This document shows positions 15,994-23,604 of a DNA stretch of 64,000 nt, piece after piece (within the stretch, counting starts at the first letter, position 1; every line of letters starts with the position of its first letter). Source of the DNA: a virus; the IMG/VR virus record IMGVR_UViG_3300033571_013339, positions 1 through 64,000 of that record; one strand, written 5' to 3'. The translations under genes were made by a program, and so were the position numbers. The notes under the pieces were generated by a model. That model saw nothing but the letters and a program-made list of their open reading frames with translations. It was not told the DNA's origin and did not search any database.

Positions 15994-17939
15994 CAAACTC
16001 CGTCGTAAAGAATCGAGATGTATTTTTGTGCCTGTTCGTTGCTTATTTTAGCCCAGACGCCCTGCTCGTAAGTCTCCATCGGCGAGCGAATCCCGTGGTC
16101 CATCACGGTGGCGATGTCATCATGGCTGAAACCGTCTTTCTTCATCGCAAACTGCACAGAAGCTTTATTTTCTTGAATACGGGTAAGGATTGGGGCTTTT
16201 TTCTCAAACTCATCTCTAGCGAGTTTAACAGCCCCAGGTGGTGCCCCCATCTTCAGTCTATGCTCATACGACTCAAGAAGTTTAGCGCCGGTTCCGTCCC
16301 ATCTGCGGACTTGCCAGTCTCCTTGCCCTGCAGCACCACGTCCTCGATCTGCAATTGCTCCCTTTGGCGGGAGAAAAACGCCCATTGCTTCAGCTAAAGC
16401 TGCCTTCGGTGAATCCTGAGCGAGGCCCATGTCAACGAAACGGGCTTTACCTTTGCGGTCAACAAGGACGTTATCAATGTGCATATCGTTGTGAGCGATA
16501 CCCATTCTGTGAAGATTTGCTCGGGCAGTCCAATACGCATCAGCGACTTTGACGCCGCCAATTTCTTTGTCGGGCGCTTTTGAGCCTATCGGACTTCCGG
16601 CAACCACGCTCATCGCCACGCGACCGATCTTCGTTCCAGGGTTATACTGAGAATCACCGTCAAGTTGTGCAGCAAGAAGTTTCGGGCCAAGGTCAACTTT
16701 ACCAAGGCGATCAATCAGATCGGCCTCAATTTTACCAACTTCGCCTCTCTTGATGGCATTACCCTTGTTTGGTTCGCGAAGAACAGTTCCATAGGCACCT
16801 CTTCCGAGAAGAGTTGAGCCGGAACCGTAAGAATCTTCCCAGCGGTAAGACTTGTTTCCTAGCTCGCGAGAAATTCCTTTGCTCAGCATGTCGCCGTCAT
16901 GGTCGCGGGCATCTTCACGAGCGTACCGAACGTTTCCGGTTGCTTTGGTGACAGGACCTTGAATCGCTTCTCGAACTTTCTTGAGACGGTCGAGTAAAGC
17001 CAATCTCTCCTGGTTACTACCTTTGAACCCTTTCTGCTGACTCATGAGTCTGCCTTCCAGATTTCTTGCCTCCTCGAGAAGACCTTCTAGATCACGGCCA
17101 ACTTCTTTCCTCGTTTGAGCACCGAGTCCCAACACGGATTGAAGTTGCGCGATTTGTGACTTAATTTTGACTCTTGCGCTATTGTCGTCAATCATCGAGA
17201 TTTTCTGTGGCGATTCACCCCTCATAATGCGAGAGATGTCATCCATCAAATCTTCGTCAGCGATCGACCTTTTTGGTGGAAGAATCGTTCTTGTTCGTGC
17301 ACCGGGTGACTTATCAAGTTGCCGCGCTGCGAGAACTACCGGAGGTTTCTCACTCGGTTTTTCCTCTCTGCGAGCTAACTCCCGGTCTACTCTATTTTTA
17401 GCTAGCTTAATGATCTCCCTATCCTCAACTTTTGGATTCGAGAGATCTTTCCGGAACCTAACTAGAAGATTCGTATCCCATGCTCCGTACAAGCTGTCGG
17501 GTTTGTTATCTTTTTGTTGCTGATCTCTAGCCGCGATTTGATTCAGTTCTTGCTTCAGAGCGGAAGGAACCGATTGTGGTTGTGCGACGGCTTTCTGGAA
17601 GATTTGCCCAGCGTTTTCTTCTGTCTTAGGCGCTGCAGCACCTCGTGCTGGAATCACGCCAGCCGCAACGAGGCGCCGCTTGAGTTCCCGTGCGTCTTCG
17701 CCTGCGCGAATGTTTCTGCCAAGTTCTTGGCGAAGTTCCTTCTTGATCTTCTCGAACTGAGCCGCGCCGCCGCGCTTTCCGCCTGCAGCAGCAGCACGGT
17801 AGAGTTCAACAACCCCGACTTGATCCGAGGCTTTGTTGAGAATGTTGTTTACAGTGGTTGGGAAGTTGAGCCGGCACGCTTTTGAATTGCTGATGCAACC
17901 TGCTCCACACGCTTTACTGCGGCTGCATCTCTTTTTCAC
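15993..17939 (-). CDS. kinase-fold protein with N-terminal four-cysteine motif (probable virion cargo)
   Basis: 648 aa. Residues 5, 11, 15 and 22 are cysteines in a C-x5-C-x3-C-I-x5-C motif shared with two other proteins of this cluster. A long basic/helical linker follows. From ~377 there is a protein-kinase-like domain: Gly loop GRGAYG (379-384), candidate ATP lysine Lys397, candidate alpha-C Glu405, catalytic loop HNDMHIDN (483-490) and a metal-binding VDMG (502-505) in place of DFG. All core residues are kept, so activity is plausible. Start is GTG, overlapping the upstream stop (GTGA). It may be injected to phosphorylate host targets; that is inference. Confidence 0.75.
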   Translation of the reverse strand: MKKRCSRSKACGAGCISNSKACRLNFPTTVNNILNKASDQVGVVELYRAAAAGGKRGGAAQFEKIKKELRQELGRNIRAGEDARELKRRLVAAGVIPARGAAAPKTEENAGQIFQKAVAQPQSVPSALKQELNQIAARDQQQKDNKPDSLYGAWDTNLLVRFRKDLSNPKVEDREIIKLAKNRVDRELARREEKPSEKPPVVLAARQLDKSPGARTRTILPPKRSIADEDLMDDISRIMRGESPQKISMIDDNSARVKIKSQIAQLQSVLGLGAQTRKEVGRDLEGLLEEARNLEGRLMSQQKGFKGSNQERLALLDRLKKVREAIQGPVTKATGNVRYAREDARDHDGDMLSKGISRELGNKSYRWEDSYGSGSTLLGRGAYGTVLREPNKGNAIKRGEVGKIEADLIDRLGKVDLGPKLLAAQLDGDSQYNPGTKIGRVAMSVVAGSPIGSKAPDKEIGGVKVADAYWTARANLHRMGIAHNDMHIDNVLVDRKGKARFVDMGLAQDSPKAALAEAMGVFLPPKGAIADRGRGAAGQGDWQVRRWDGTGAKLLESYEHRLKMGAPPGAVKLARDEFEKKAPILTRIQENKASVQFAMKKDGFSHDDIATVMDHGIRSPMETYEQGVWAKISNEQAQKYISILYDGV

Positions 17940-18448
17940 TGGCGGCTCTCCCGGTACTCTTCAAGTTTGGCTTCGAGTTCAGAAATGCGAGCTCCGACGG
18001 ACTGAATTTGCTCGGAGTAAGAATCATCCTGATTCATCGTCCGGTCGTAATCATCCATTTGCTTGCGACCAAGATCAAGCGTGGCGAGCTTTGCATCGAG
18101 CGCCTCTTTGGCTTTGATCAGGTTGTGCATTTCCTTCATCTGAGCTTGCAGGCCCTTGAAATTTCCGCGCATACGCGAGGTACGCATCTCGTTTTGTAGA
18201 GAGTCGATGCGCAAATCGAGGGATCTTTCTTGCTCGGAAAGGCTGTCATACTCTCCGCCATCCCGAATGCTTTCCGGCAGAAGCTCGCCGAAACGGGAGT
18301 TGATCACAGATGTATTCTCGGGTTCTAGAACGGTTCCGCGAGCGTAATCTGTCGGTGTGTGGGAGTAATCGAGGATCTGGTGTCCCCGCTCCGAATAAAT
18401 CAAGTAGGCTTGTTCAATAGCCTTTTCAGAAATGGAATCTTTCCGCAT
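17936..18448 (-). CDS. coiled-coil protein of unknown function
   Basis: 170 aa. The N-terminal ~55 residues are mixed. From about residue 65 to the end it is a highly charged heptad-rich coiled coil (LSEQERSLDLRIDSLQNEMRTSRMRG... ISELEAKLEEYRESRQ). First gene after a GGGTAAAA element and coupled by GTGA to the kinase-like gene, so it may be a partner or escort of that protein. Not recognised. Confidence 0.65.
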   Translation of the reverse strand: MRKDSISEKAIEQAYLIYSERGHQILDYSHTPTDYARGTVLEPENTSVINSRFGELLPESIRDGGEYDSLSEQERSLDLRIDSLQNEMRTSRMRGNFKGLQAQMKEMHNLIKAKEALDAKLATLDLGRKQMDDYDRTMNQDDSYSEQIQSVGARISELEAKLEEYRESRQ

Positions 18449-18473
18449 GTCGGGACGGAGGCTTTATGGATAC

Positions 18474-18481
18474 TTTTACCC
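18474..18481 (-). promoter_or_regulatory. GGGTAAAA element (putative promoter)
   Basis: GGGTAAAA on the minus strand, 25 nt before ATG 18448 and directly after the stop at 18484. Confidence 0.8.
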
Positions 18482-18483
18482 TA

Positions 18484-18987
18484 TCAAGTGTTTTGGAGGG
18501 TGTTGCGGCCGATTGCGTTGATAGCCTGCTGTCGAGCCGAGCTGCTAGCGTTCGGGTTCGCCAAAGCTGAAGCCGGTTGGGCAGGAGAGGACGCTTGAAC
18601 GTTTTTCGGACGGGGTGATTGACTTGGTTTTACGGGTTTCGGACCCACTTTCTTTTCACCAGCGACTGAACCCCACTCAACAAGAACAGGTTTGCCGTTT
18701 TTGACGGCCCAGCCCATCTTCTTGCCGTTCACTGTCACCGGTTTGTTGCTTTTGACGTCGGAACCTTGCTTCTTAGCTTCGGCTTCCCCTTCTTCTTCCT
18801 GCTTTGTTTTCTTGCTGGAGTCGAAGTCTTTCTCACCCGTTCCGCCACCAACTTTGCGACAGACGCCAAAAACCATCTTCTCACCATCTCCGCAACCTTG
18901 GCCGTCCGCGAAGTCCCAGTCTACGATAGTGTAGTGAACACCTTCAACCAGGTGGTCAACGGAAGGGAAATTGAAATTGCTTTGCAT
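18484..18987 (-). CDS. basic, disordered protein with paired-cysteine motif (possible virion cargo)
   Basis: 167 aa from ATG 18987. A GTG 12 nt upstream is possible but overlaps the preceding stop. The N-terminal ~45 residues include a Cys pair in the pattern CGDGEKMVFGVCRK. The rest is Lys/Ser/Pro/Gln-rich and probably disordered, with a small ordered block (KMGWAVKNGKPVLVEWG). The C-G-x-C-[RK] style hairpin recurs in neighbouring proteins. Function unknown. Confidence 0.6.
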   Translation of the reverse strand: MQSNFNFPSVDHLVEGVHYTIVDWDFADGQGCGDGEKMVFGVCRKVGGGTGEKDFDSSKKTKQEEEGEAEAKKQGSDVKSNKPVTVNGKKMGWAVKNGKPVLVEWGSVAGEKKVGPKPVKPSQSPRPKNVQASSPAQPASALANPNASSSARQQAINAIGRNTLQNT

Positions 18988-18992
18988 GGGAT

Positions 18993-19301
18993 TCACCACT
19001 TAACTTTGTTGGCCCAGTAGGCGGCGGAAGACGGTCCTTTCGCAATGTTTTTTGCGTGCCGTGCTTTGAAAGCTTCGCGTCGAGCCTTGTAAGACTCCGA
19101 CTCACCTTCTTTCTTAGGGGAACCTTTGACGCCAGCTTGACCGAACCGAATCAACTTTTCCTGACCGTCGTAACACGCTTTGACAACATGGCTGTGTCCG
19201 CCTTGTGTGTCCGCCTGCGGTTTGTTGCAGGCTAAGTTTGCTTTTTCGGCGTAGTCTTGATAAAACCGCTCAAGGACTCCCGCAAAGAAAGAACCCCACA
19301 T
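18993..19301 (-). CDS. conserved small phage protein (KACYDGQEKLIRFGQAGVKG type)
   Basis: 102 aa from ATG 19301, which overlaps the upstream stop (TGATG). The C-terminal half has the pattern KACYDGQEKLIRFGQ..G ... ARREAFKARHAKNI.KGPSSAAYWANKVKW. I associate this with small uncharacterised proteins common in tailed phages, often beside head genes. His, Arg and Trp are conserved within it. No known reaction. Likely part of the cargo or structural set of this cluster. Confidence 0.65.
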   Translation of the reverse strand: MWGSFFAGVLERFYQDYAEKANLACNKPQADTQGGHSHVVKACYDGQEKLIRFGQAGVKGSPKKEGESESYKARREAFKARHAKNIAKGPSSAAYWANKVKW

Positions 19302-19858
19302 CAGCCTTCCTCGCCGAAACGAATGTAGTCGCCAACGCTTGCTAAGGCAACACCAGCGTTTGCAATTTTGGTTGCAGCCCACGGTGGAAGATTGTCTTCT
19401 GCATCGAGCATATCGAGCATAATTTCGATCTTTTCCTGCGCAACACGAAGCTGGGTAATGATCATTCCGCCGTTGTTCTCAGTGGATTGAAGAACTTCGG
19501 AATAAGTTGAGTCGTTAACTGAGGCGTGCATGGCGAGTTGACCGTTTTTGTTAGCTGCTTTTTTGATCACTTCCATGCGGGGCATCCGAATCGGTGTTCC
19601 CTCGTTCATCTGAGGGTTCTTTTCGTCGCCTTCGCCCGGTTCTTTCGGCAGATAGTTCGGTGTCATTTCCGCAGTGGCAATGTCACCTTCACTGTGCTTA
19701 CTATCGATCTTTACGCAGTTGGGAACCATTCTCCCACCTTTCTTCTTGAGACCATACGCCTTATAGCCAGACCAGCAGGCGTCTTTGAGATCATCCTTTG
19801 TGCTTTCTTTGAAACCCAGCCCGTCAAGGCGGTTCCAGTCGTATTCTTCAAAGTTCAT
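19301..19858 (-). CDS. conserved phage protein with CWSGYKAYGLKKKGGRMVPNC motif
   Basis: 185 aa. Residues ~28-48 carry a C-x2-G-Y-x3-G-x-K-x-K-G-G-R-x-V-P-N-C motif I recognise as recurrent in phage virion-associated proteins of unknown function. The C-terminal ~90 residues are helical (VLQSTENNGGMIITQLRVAQEKIEIMLDMLD) and end FGEEG. Tightly spaced with its neighbours, hence probably one operon. It may be a packaged protein. No enzymatic motif. Confidence 0.6.
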   Translation of the reverse strand: MNFEEYDWNRLDGLGFKESTKDDLKDACWSGYKAYGLKKKGGRMVPNCVKIDSKHSEGDIATAEMTPNYLPKEPGEGDEKNPQMNEGTPIRMPRMEVIKKAANKNGQLAMHASVNDSTYSEVLQSTENNGGMIITQLRVAQEKIEIMLDMLDAEDNLPPWAATKIANAGVALASVGDYIRFGEEG

Positions 19859-19859
19859 T

Positions 19860-20126
19860 TCATGACTCCGTGGTCTTCCAGATGATGAGTTCTTTCTGGA
19901 TATCCTCGACTTTTTCCGATAAGCGCAAGTGATCTTCCCGCAGAGTGTACTTGATTGGGAGATCCGTTCTTAGGTTGTCAAGAACCAGTTCCATCTTCTC
20001 CATATGGCGGATAATAGTTCCGAATCTGTCGTCGATGCGCTTACCGTTTCGTTCCAGAACCCACCCGATTCCAGTCACGGTCGTTACGACTGACGCTACA
20101 ATACTTAGGATTGCTACGGGCTCCAT
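19860..20126 (-). CDS. membrane-anchored coiled-coil protein (holin-like)
   Basis: 88 aa. One N-terminal transmembrane helix (AILSIVASVVTTVTGIGWVL, residues ~5-24) is followed by a charged cytoplasmic-type coiled coil ending KVEDIQKELIIWKTTES. Single-TM proteins of this size are often class III holins or spanin-like factors in phages. No endolysin gene is seen next to it, so the lysis role is only a suggestion. Confidence 0.55.
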   Translation of the reverse strand: MEPVAILSIVASVVTTVTGIGWVLERNGKRIDDRFGTIIRHMEKMELVLDNLRTDLPIKYTLREDHLRLSEKVEDIQKELIIWKTTES

Positions 20127-20127
20127 A

Positions 20128-20835
20128 CTACTCCGGCAGACCTGATTGACCTGAAGCTAGACGGTCTTTTACGGACTGCGGCAAACCCGACTCCCAGCCG
20201 TGTTTCTTCGCGATGCGAATGATGTTAGCCATGATTTGGCGAGGGTTTTTTCCTCTGCCTACAGAAGACCACGCAGCGGCAACGTCCTCTGGGCTCGAGA
20301 TTGGAAAGGACATTTCAGGCCCGGCGAATTCTCCTTTGACTTCGCCTTCTTTCAGTTTTTTGCGCTTCTCCGTGCTCCACTCACGGTACTCTGCATCTTT
20401 GCGCTTTTTATCGCGGCAAACGGGGCAGGTTCCCCCGCATTTGCATTCGGCCATTGCGAAAGGTTGCGGGATTGCAAGCAGCTCGGTGTCCTGAGAATCG
20501 CCTTCGGCGAACCCATACTCGGCTTTCTTAAGCTCCTTGAAAGAGGCCATGCGAGACTTTTTGCGGTCGAAAATCTCTTTCATTGCTTTGTTGCCATCGC
20601 AATTTTCGTTGTAATCCCGGTTGACAAGATTGGCACGTTTTTCGCGGTTGGCGGCGTTCATTTTCAGAACGCTTTCGTTGTGGTGAGACATCCCGCCAGT
20701 AATGTCGGGAGCCCACTTCTTGCCGGAGGCGTTCATTTCTTTCAACCTGTCCACGCTAATCGCATTCGAGGCGTTAATGTTACCGCCCACGCCAGGAAGC
20801 GAAACGTCGGAGAAGTCGAGACGGGATCCGTACAT
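20128..20835 (-). CDS. conserved phage protein with zinc-knuckle-like motif and helical C-terminal domain
   Basis: 235 aa. A middle block has FAEG (109-112) and then CKCGGTCPVCRDKK, four cysteines in C-x-C-x3-C-x2-C spacing that could bind zinc. The last ~60 residues (FPISSPEDVAAAWSSVGRGKNPRQIMANIIRIAKKHGWESGLP) match a small helical domain common in phage head-region proteins. Its presence beside the other Cys-motif proteins supports a packaged or structural role. GGGTAAAA lies 25 nt upstream. Confidence 0.6.
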   Translation of the reverse strand: MYGSRLDFSDVSLPGVGGNINASNAISVDRLKEMNASGKKWAPDITGGMSHHNESVLKMNAANREKRANLVNRDYNENCDGNKAMKEIFDRKKSRMASFKELKKAEYGFAEGDSQDTELLAIPQPFAMAECKCGGTCPVCRDKKRKDAEYREWSTEKRKKLKEGEVKGEFAGPEMSFPISSPEDVAAAWSSVGRGKNPRQIMANIIRIAKKHGWESGLPQSVKDRLASGQSGLPE

Positions 20836-20860
20836 ACAGGGGGTAGTGGCAATACTTTCC

Positions 20861-20868
20861 TTTTACCC
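20861..20868 (-). promoter_or_regulatory. GGGTAAAA element (putative promoter)
   Basis: GGGTAAAA on the minus strand, 25 nt before ATG 20835. The TAA inside the motif is the stop codon of the gene at 20863-21549. Confidence 0.8.
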
Positions 20869-21549
20869 TTTCATTGACAAGAGGGCGGCAACTGCGATAT
20901 CTGCGAGAAGTTCCGCAACTCCGTCGAGGTTTTCCTCCGCAAATGCCATCTCTCGTGGCTTAACCAGGGCAAGAAGTTTGTTCGTGTCTTCTCTCGATCT
21001 TTCGAGTATTCCTTGCACAATCTTTCCGGGGGTGGGCAACTTACCACCTACCACAGCGGTTGATATACCCGTAACTTTCCCCGCCAATACGGGTGCTGCA
21101 AGCTGAACGTATTTAGCAGCTTCTGCTGCGTCAAGTGCGGTTTCAAGCCCTCCGTGCGCTGTCTTACCCAGGTAAGCTGCAGCAGTTTCTGTGATTAACT
21201 TCTTAACAAAAACATCCGCGTTTTGAAGATGTTTTGCTTCAAGAGCGGTTGCGGTCACCGCTTGGATAACAGTTTCTGCAATTTTTGCCGAAGCTTCGCG
21301 GGGGATTCCGTAGTGCGACTCCAGAAATCCGGAAACGGCGGGTGCAAGGATTTTCCCGGCCTTCCAGGCGACTACTCCCTTAGCACCGTGCTCAGCAATG
21401 TGAACACCGTGAGTTTTAACGTAGTCCCGCATCTTCCCGAGAGAAGAGTTGATCTTCGAGGGAAAACCATTCTTACACCGTTTATTCTTACTGATACACG
21501 TTGCAGCGCAGGATTTACCTTGGGTGCAACGTTTTCTTGCCTTTGCCAT
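20863..21549 (-). CDS. helical protein with N-terminal four-cysteine motif (probable virion cargo)
   Basis: 228 aa. Cys8, 14, 18 and 25 form the same C-x5-C-x3-C-I-x5-C motif as in the kinase-like protein and the HNH nuclease of this cluster, within a basic N-terminus. The rest is Ala-rich amphipathic helix (AETVIQAVTATALEAKHLQ; AAEAAKYVQLAAPVLAGKV). A FAEEN site lies at 203-206. Possible membrane-active or pore-type protein, but no clear TM segment. The stop TAA lies inside GGGTAAAA. Function not recognised. Confidence 0.65.
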   Translation of the reverse strand: MAKARKRCTQGKSCAATCISKNKRCKNGFPSKINSSLGKMRDYVKTHGVHIAEHGAKGVVAWKAGKILAPAVSGFLESHYGIPREASAKIAETVIQAVTATALEAKHLQNADVFVKKLITETAAAYLGKTAHGGLETALDAAEAAKYVQLAAPVLAGKVTGISTAVVGGKLPTPGKIVQGILERSREDTNKLLALVKPREMAFAEENLDGVAELLADIAVAALLSMKG

Positions 21550-21866
21550 CAGGAACCCTCAGGTTCTTCGTTACTCTTGCGACGACGGGCTACTTGCTCA
21601 ACCGCAGCTGCTGCTGCAGGCGCTGCGGGAACTAACAGAGCCAGCAAAGTTGTCAACGCTAATTTGCTAGTCTCGGAGAAACTTGAATTTGCCTGACTGC
21701 AGACGAGGTTCGTTCGTTCGGTTTCAGCCGAGCTGTTTGAGAGTTTGAAACAGTTGGCAAACTGCGCGCCAGTAGATGCAAACTGGATCAAGAAAATGAT
21801 AACGAGGCTGCGAATCAGAAAACGCCGCTCGTTGAAATTATTCGTCGTCTTCGTAATCAAGCCCAT
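21549..21866 (-). CDS. small protein with two predicted membrane helices (holin-like)
   Basis: 105 aa from ATG 21866 (MGLITKTTNN); an upstream in-frame ATG would overlap the preceding gene further. TM1 is about residues 16-34 (FLIRSLVIIFLIQFAS). TM2 is about 72-92 (LALTTLLALLVPAAPAAAAAV), followed by a basic-acidic tail. The length and two helices fit a class II holin, but no endolysin is adjacent. The start overlaps the end of 21838-22200, and the stop overlaps the next ATG (TGATG). Confidence 0.5.
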   Translation of the reverse strand: MGLITKTTNNFNERRFLIRSLVIIFLIQFASTGAQFANCFKLSNSSAETERTNLVCSQANSSFSETSKLALTTLLALLVPAAPAAAAAVEQVARRRKSNEEPEGS

Positions 21867-22200
21867 CGGTTTCCTCCGTTGAAAGTTCGTCAAGAATTTC
21901 ATCGATAAGGGTATCAATCTCTTCTTCCGTAAGCTCTTCATCCTCGTCGGTCTCTTCCTCTTCGTAGTAGGATTCCGGCTGGAAGGGTTGTTTCAGATCG
22001 TCGTCGGGGCCTTTTCCGCTTGGATATTTCCAAACTCCGACATGATCTATCCACGGTGAGGTGTTAGATATGTGGGAAGTTGGTAATCCTGTTCTTGCGT
22101 CGATATCTTGATCCTGGGGGGTAGACAATTGCTGAGCATACGCTGCCCTAAATGCTTCCAGAGCCTCGTGAGAATAATCTCCGCCTATACGATTTGTCAT
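21838..22200 (-). CDS. acidic protein with an N-terminal segment shared with a cargo protein
   Basis: 120 aa. N-terminus GGDYSHEALEAFRAAYAQQ resembles the N-terminus of the 23605-24297 product (NGHFSEEALLRFAQLAAQTQ), a possible common targeting helix. The C-terminal third is extremely acidic (long runs of Glu/Asp), as in scaffold or internal head proteins. First gene after a GGGTAAAA element. Not recognised otherwise. Confidence 0.6.
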   Translation of the reverse strand: MTNRIGGDYSHEALEAFRAAYAQQLSTPQDQDIDARTGLPTSHISNTSPWIDHVGVWKYPSGKGPDDDLKQPFQPESYYEEEETDEDEELTEEEIDTLIDEILDELSTEETDGLDYEDDE

Positions 22201-22226
22201 TTTGTCGTTTTCTTTGAACTAGGTTA

Positions 22227-22234
22227 TTTTACCC
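22227..22234 (-). promoter_or_regulatory. GGGTAAAA element (putative promoter)
   Basis: GGGTAAAA on the minus strand, 26 nt before ATG 22200. Its TAA is the stop codon of the GIY-YIG gene at 22229. Confidence 0.8.
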
Positions 22235-22807
22235 CTTCCACTTCATTCCTTTCTCCCAACCTTCACCGGGGCATGCTAACGATCGAGTTCTTTGACCCTT
22301 AGAGTTAACCCACCACGGGAATGAGCAACCTCCTTTTACATTCGTCTGCTTTGCTCTGGCGTCTCGGATTTTTTGTCTAGCTTTCTCTGTATGTTTCTTT
22401 CCGTAAAGGGGGTGCTCTTCGCCTACAGCATACCTTCGGTTCTTCTGTCTCTTTTCTATTGACTCGGCAGAAAGTTTTCTGCCCTTAAGAGATTCAGATA
22501 TTCTGCTTCTGTGTTCTTTTGTTTTGACAAGAGAGACAAATCCAGTTGAAGTTTGACGAGCAAGATTGGCAAAGTGGGGATTTACGTCAACTTCAAATAA
22601 ATCATGCAAAAGAACCTCAGCCTCAAGACACTCTTGAGGGGTTTCAAACACACCTAGTATAATTTTCTCAGTCGGATTAAATGTTTTGTCCTTGAATGAG
22701 CCCATGTAAGGATCCTCCTCCGGCAAACATTCCGAACCGGACGGTTTAGACCCGATGTAACCTCTGCCCCATTCCTCGTAGGAATAATATAAATAGTAGT
22801 ATCTCAT
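22229..22807 (-). CDS. GIY-YIG homing endonuclease
   Basis: 192 aa. The N-terminal catalytic domain shows the Y-x-L-Y ... GRGYIGSKP signature, a D-x-YMGSF strand and E-rich helix (ETPQECLEAEVLLHDLF), as in T4 Seg-type enzymes. A NUMOD3-like DNA-binding helix region follows (KTKEHRSRISESLKGRKLS...). The C-terminus WWVNSKGQRTRSLACPGEGWEKG is a module also seen in the HNH enzymes at 48463-49131 and 62635-63294. It is free-standing between cargo genes, presumably a selfish insertion. Confidence 0.8.
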   Translation of the reverse strand: MRYYYLYYSYEEWGRGYIGSKPSGSECLPEEDPYMGSFKDKTFNPTEKIILGVFETPQECLEAEVLLHDLFEVDVNPHFANLARQTSTGFVSLVKTKEHRSRISESLKGRKLSAESIEKRQKNRRYAVGEEHPLYGKKHTEKARQKIRDARAKQTNVKGGCSFPWWVNSKGQRTRSLACPGEGWEKGMKWKG

Positions 22808-22817
22808 ATTATTACTA

Positions 22818-23264
22818 TCAGTGCTTCTGTACTTTTCCGGATGTATCTTGCCCCATCTTGCTATTTCCCATCAATTCCTCCTCGTACTCTTTCACTTGCT
22901 TCTTGACATCGGCCTTCATCATACCTTCCTGCAGCAACTTTTCCTTCTTAGCTTCTAGAATTTCCGGAGAATGTGGAGAATTCTTCTCTCGCTCTTTCTT
23001 TGCCTTCTCTTTGCCCTTCTGCATTGTCTTCGCAGTTTGCTCACGTTTGGCAAGTTCTTCCTTGTGAACAAGTTTTCCTTCTTTGTCAAATTCGTGATCC
23101 TTTGGAAGTTCCGGCGGAGTATACTCCTGGTGAATTTCTTGTGCCAAACGGTCAAGGAGGCGGTCGTAAGAGTCGCGCAGCCGCCTTCTGCAGACACCCG
23201 AAGCAGCCACAGTCATCGGACCACAGGGAACCCTGTGCTGAGAAATTTCTTCGAGTGCGTTCAT
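22818..23264 (-). CDS. basic coiled-coil protein with paired-cysteine motif
   Basis: 148 aa from ATG 23264, one base after the upstream stop. An ORF extension further upstream overlaps another gene and is not used. Residues ~13-27 contain CGPMTVAASGVCRRR, another Cys-x(10)-Cys-Arg hairpin like those in neighbouring proteins. The rest is Lys/Glu-rich continuous helix. Possibly DNA- or membrane-binding cargo. Function unknown. Confidence 0.6.
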   Translation of the reverse strand: MNALEEISQHRVPCGPMTVAASGVCRRRLRDSYDRLLDRLAQEIHQEYTPPELPKDHEFDKEGKLVHKEELAKREQTAKTMQKGKEKAKKEREKNSPHSPEILEAKKEKLLQEGMMKADVKKQVKEYEEELMGNSKMGQDTSGKVQKH

Positions 23265-23265
23265 G

Positions 23266-23598
23266 TCAGGCTCCGGATCTTGGACGAATGCGACCGTCGT
23301 TGTGGTGGTCGTAGTGAACCCCTTTCTTCTTTTCTTTGCGGGGGTTTGAATCTTGGCGGTTGGTTTCTCGCATCGACTGAACCATTGTGTCGCGCATATT
23401 TCGCAGTTGCTCTCGCGGGAGAGTGCAATGATCGCTGTCACGATAGGAACGATACCATCGACAGACTTCCGACGGGTCGTCAGCTTGCAGCATCATATTC
23501 CACACCCCGAGTGCCTGCGCGTCCGCTAGAGTTCCGGGCTTGAGTTTAGCCTCAATCTCGTGCCGCTCGGGGCGATTGAATCGTGTGTCTTTGCGCAT
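23266..23598 (-). CDS. small basic protein of unknown function
   Basis: 110 aa from ATG 23598 (MRKDTRFNRPERHEIEAKL). The middle (ALGVWNMMLQADDPSEVCRWYRSYRDS) is helical. The tail is basic, with HYDHHNDGR. An 18-codon copy of its N-terminus survives at 24336-24392. The next gene starts one base after its stop. No known family. Confidence 0.55.
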   Translation of the reverse strand: MRKDTRFNRPERHEIEAKLKPGTLADAQALGVWNMMLQADDPSEVCRWYRSYRDSDHCTLPREQLRNMRDTMVQSMRETNRQDSNPRKEKKKGVHYDHHNDGRIRPRSGA

Positions 23599-23604
23599 CA
23601 CTGA

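Noticed and set aside
22785-22795. A TATAAATA-like string resembling a T4-type late promoter.
   Set aside because: It lies inside the start of the GIY-YIG coding region on the plus strand, pointing away from any plus-strand gene. Similar strings were not noticed at gene junctions.
23266-23441. N-terminal extension of the 22818-23264 gene to 23441.
   Set aside because: It fully overlaps the 23266-23598 gene in another frame and has a low-complexity poly-Thr stretch. The ATG at 23264 directly after the upstream stop fits the local pattern.
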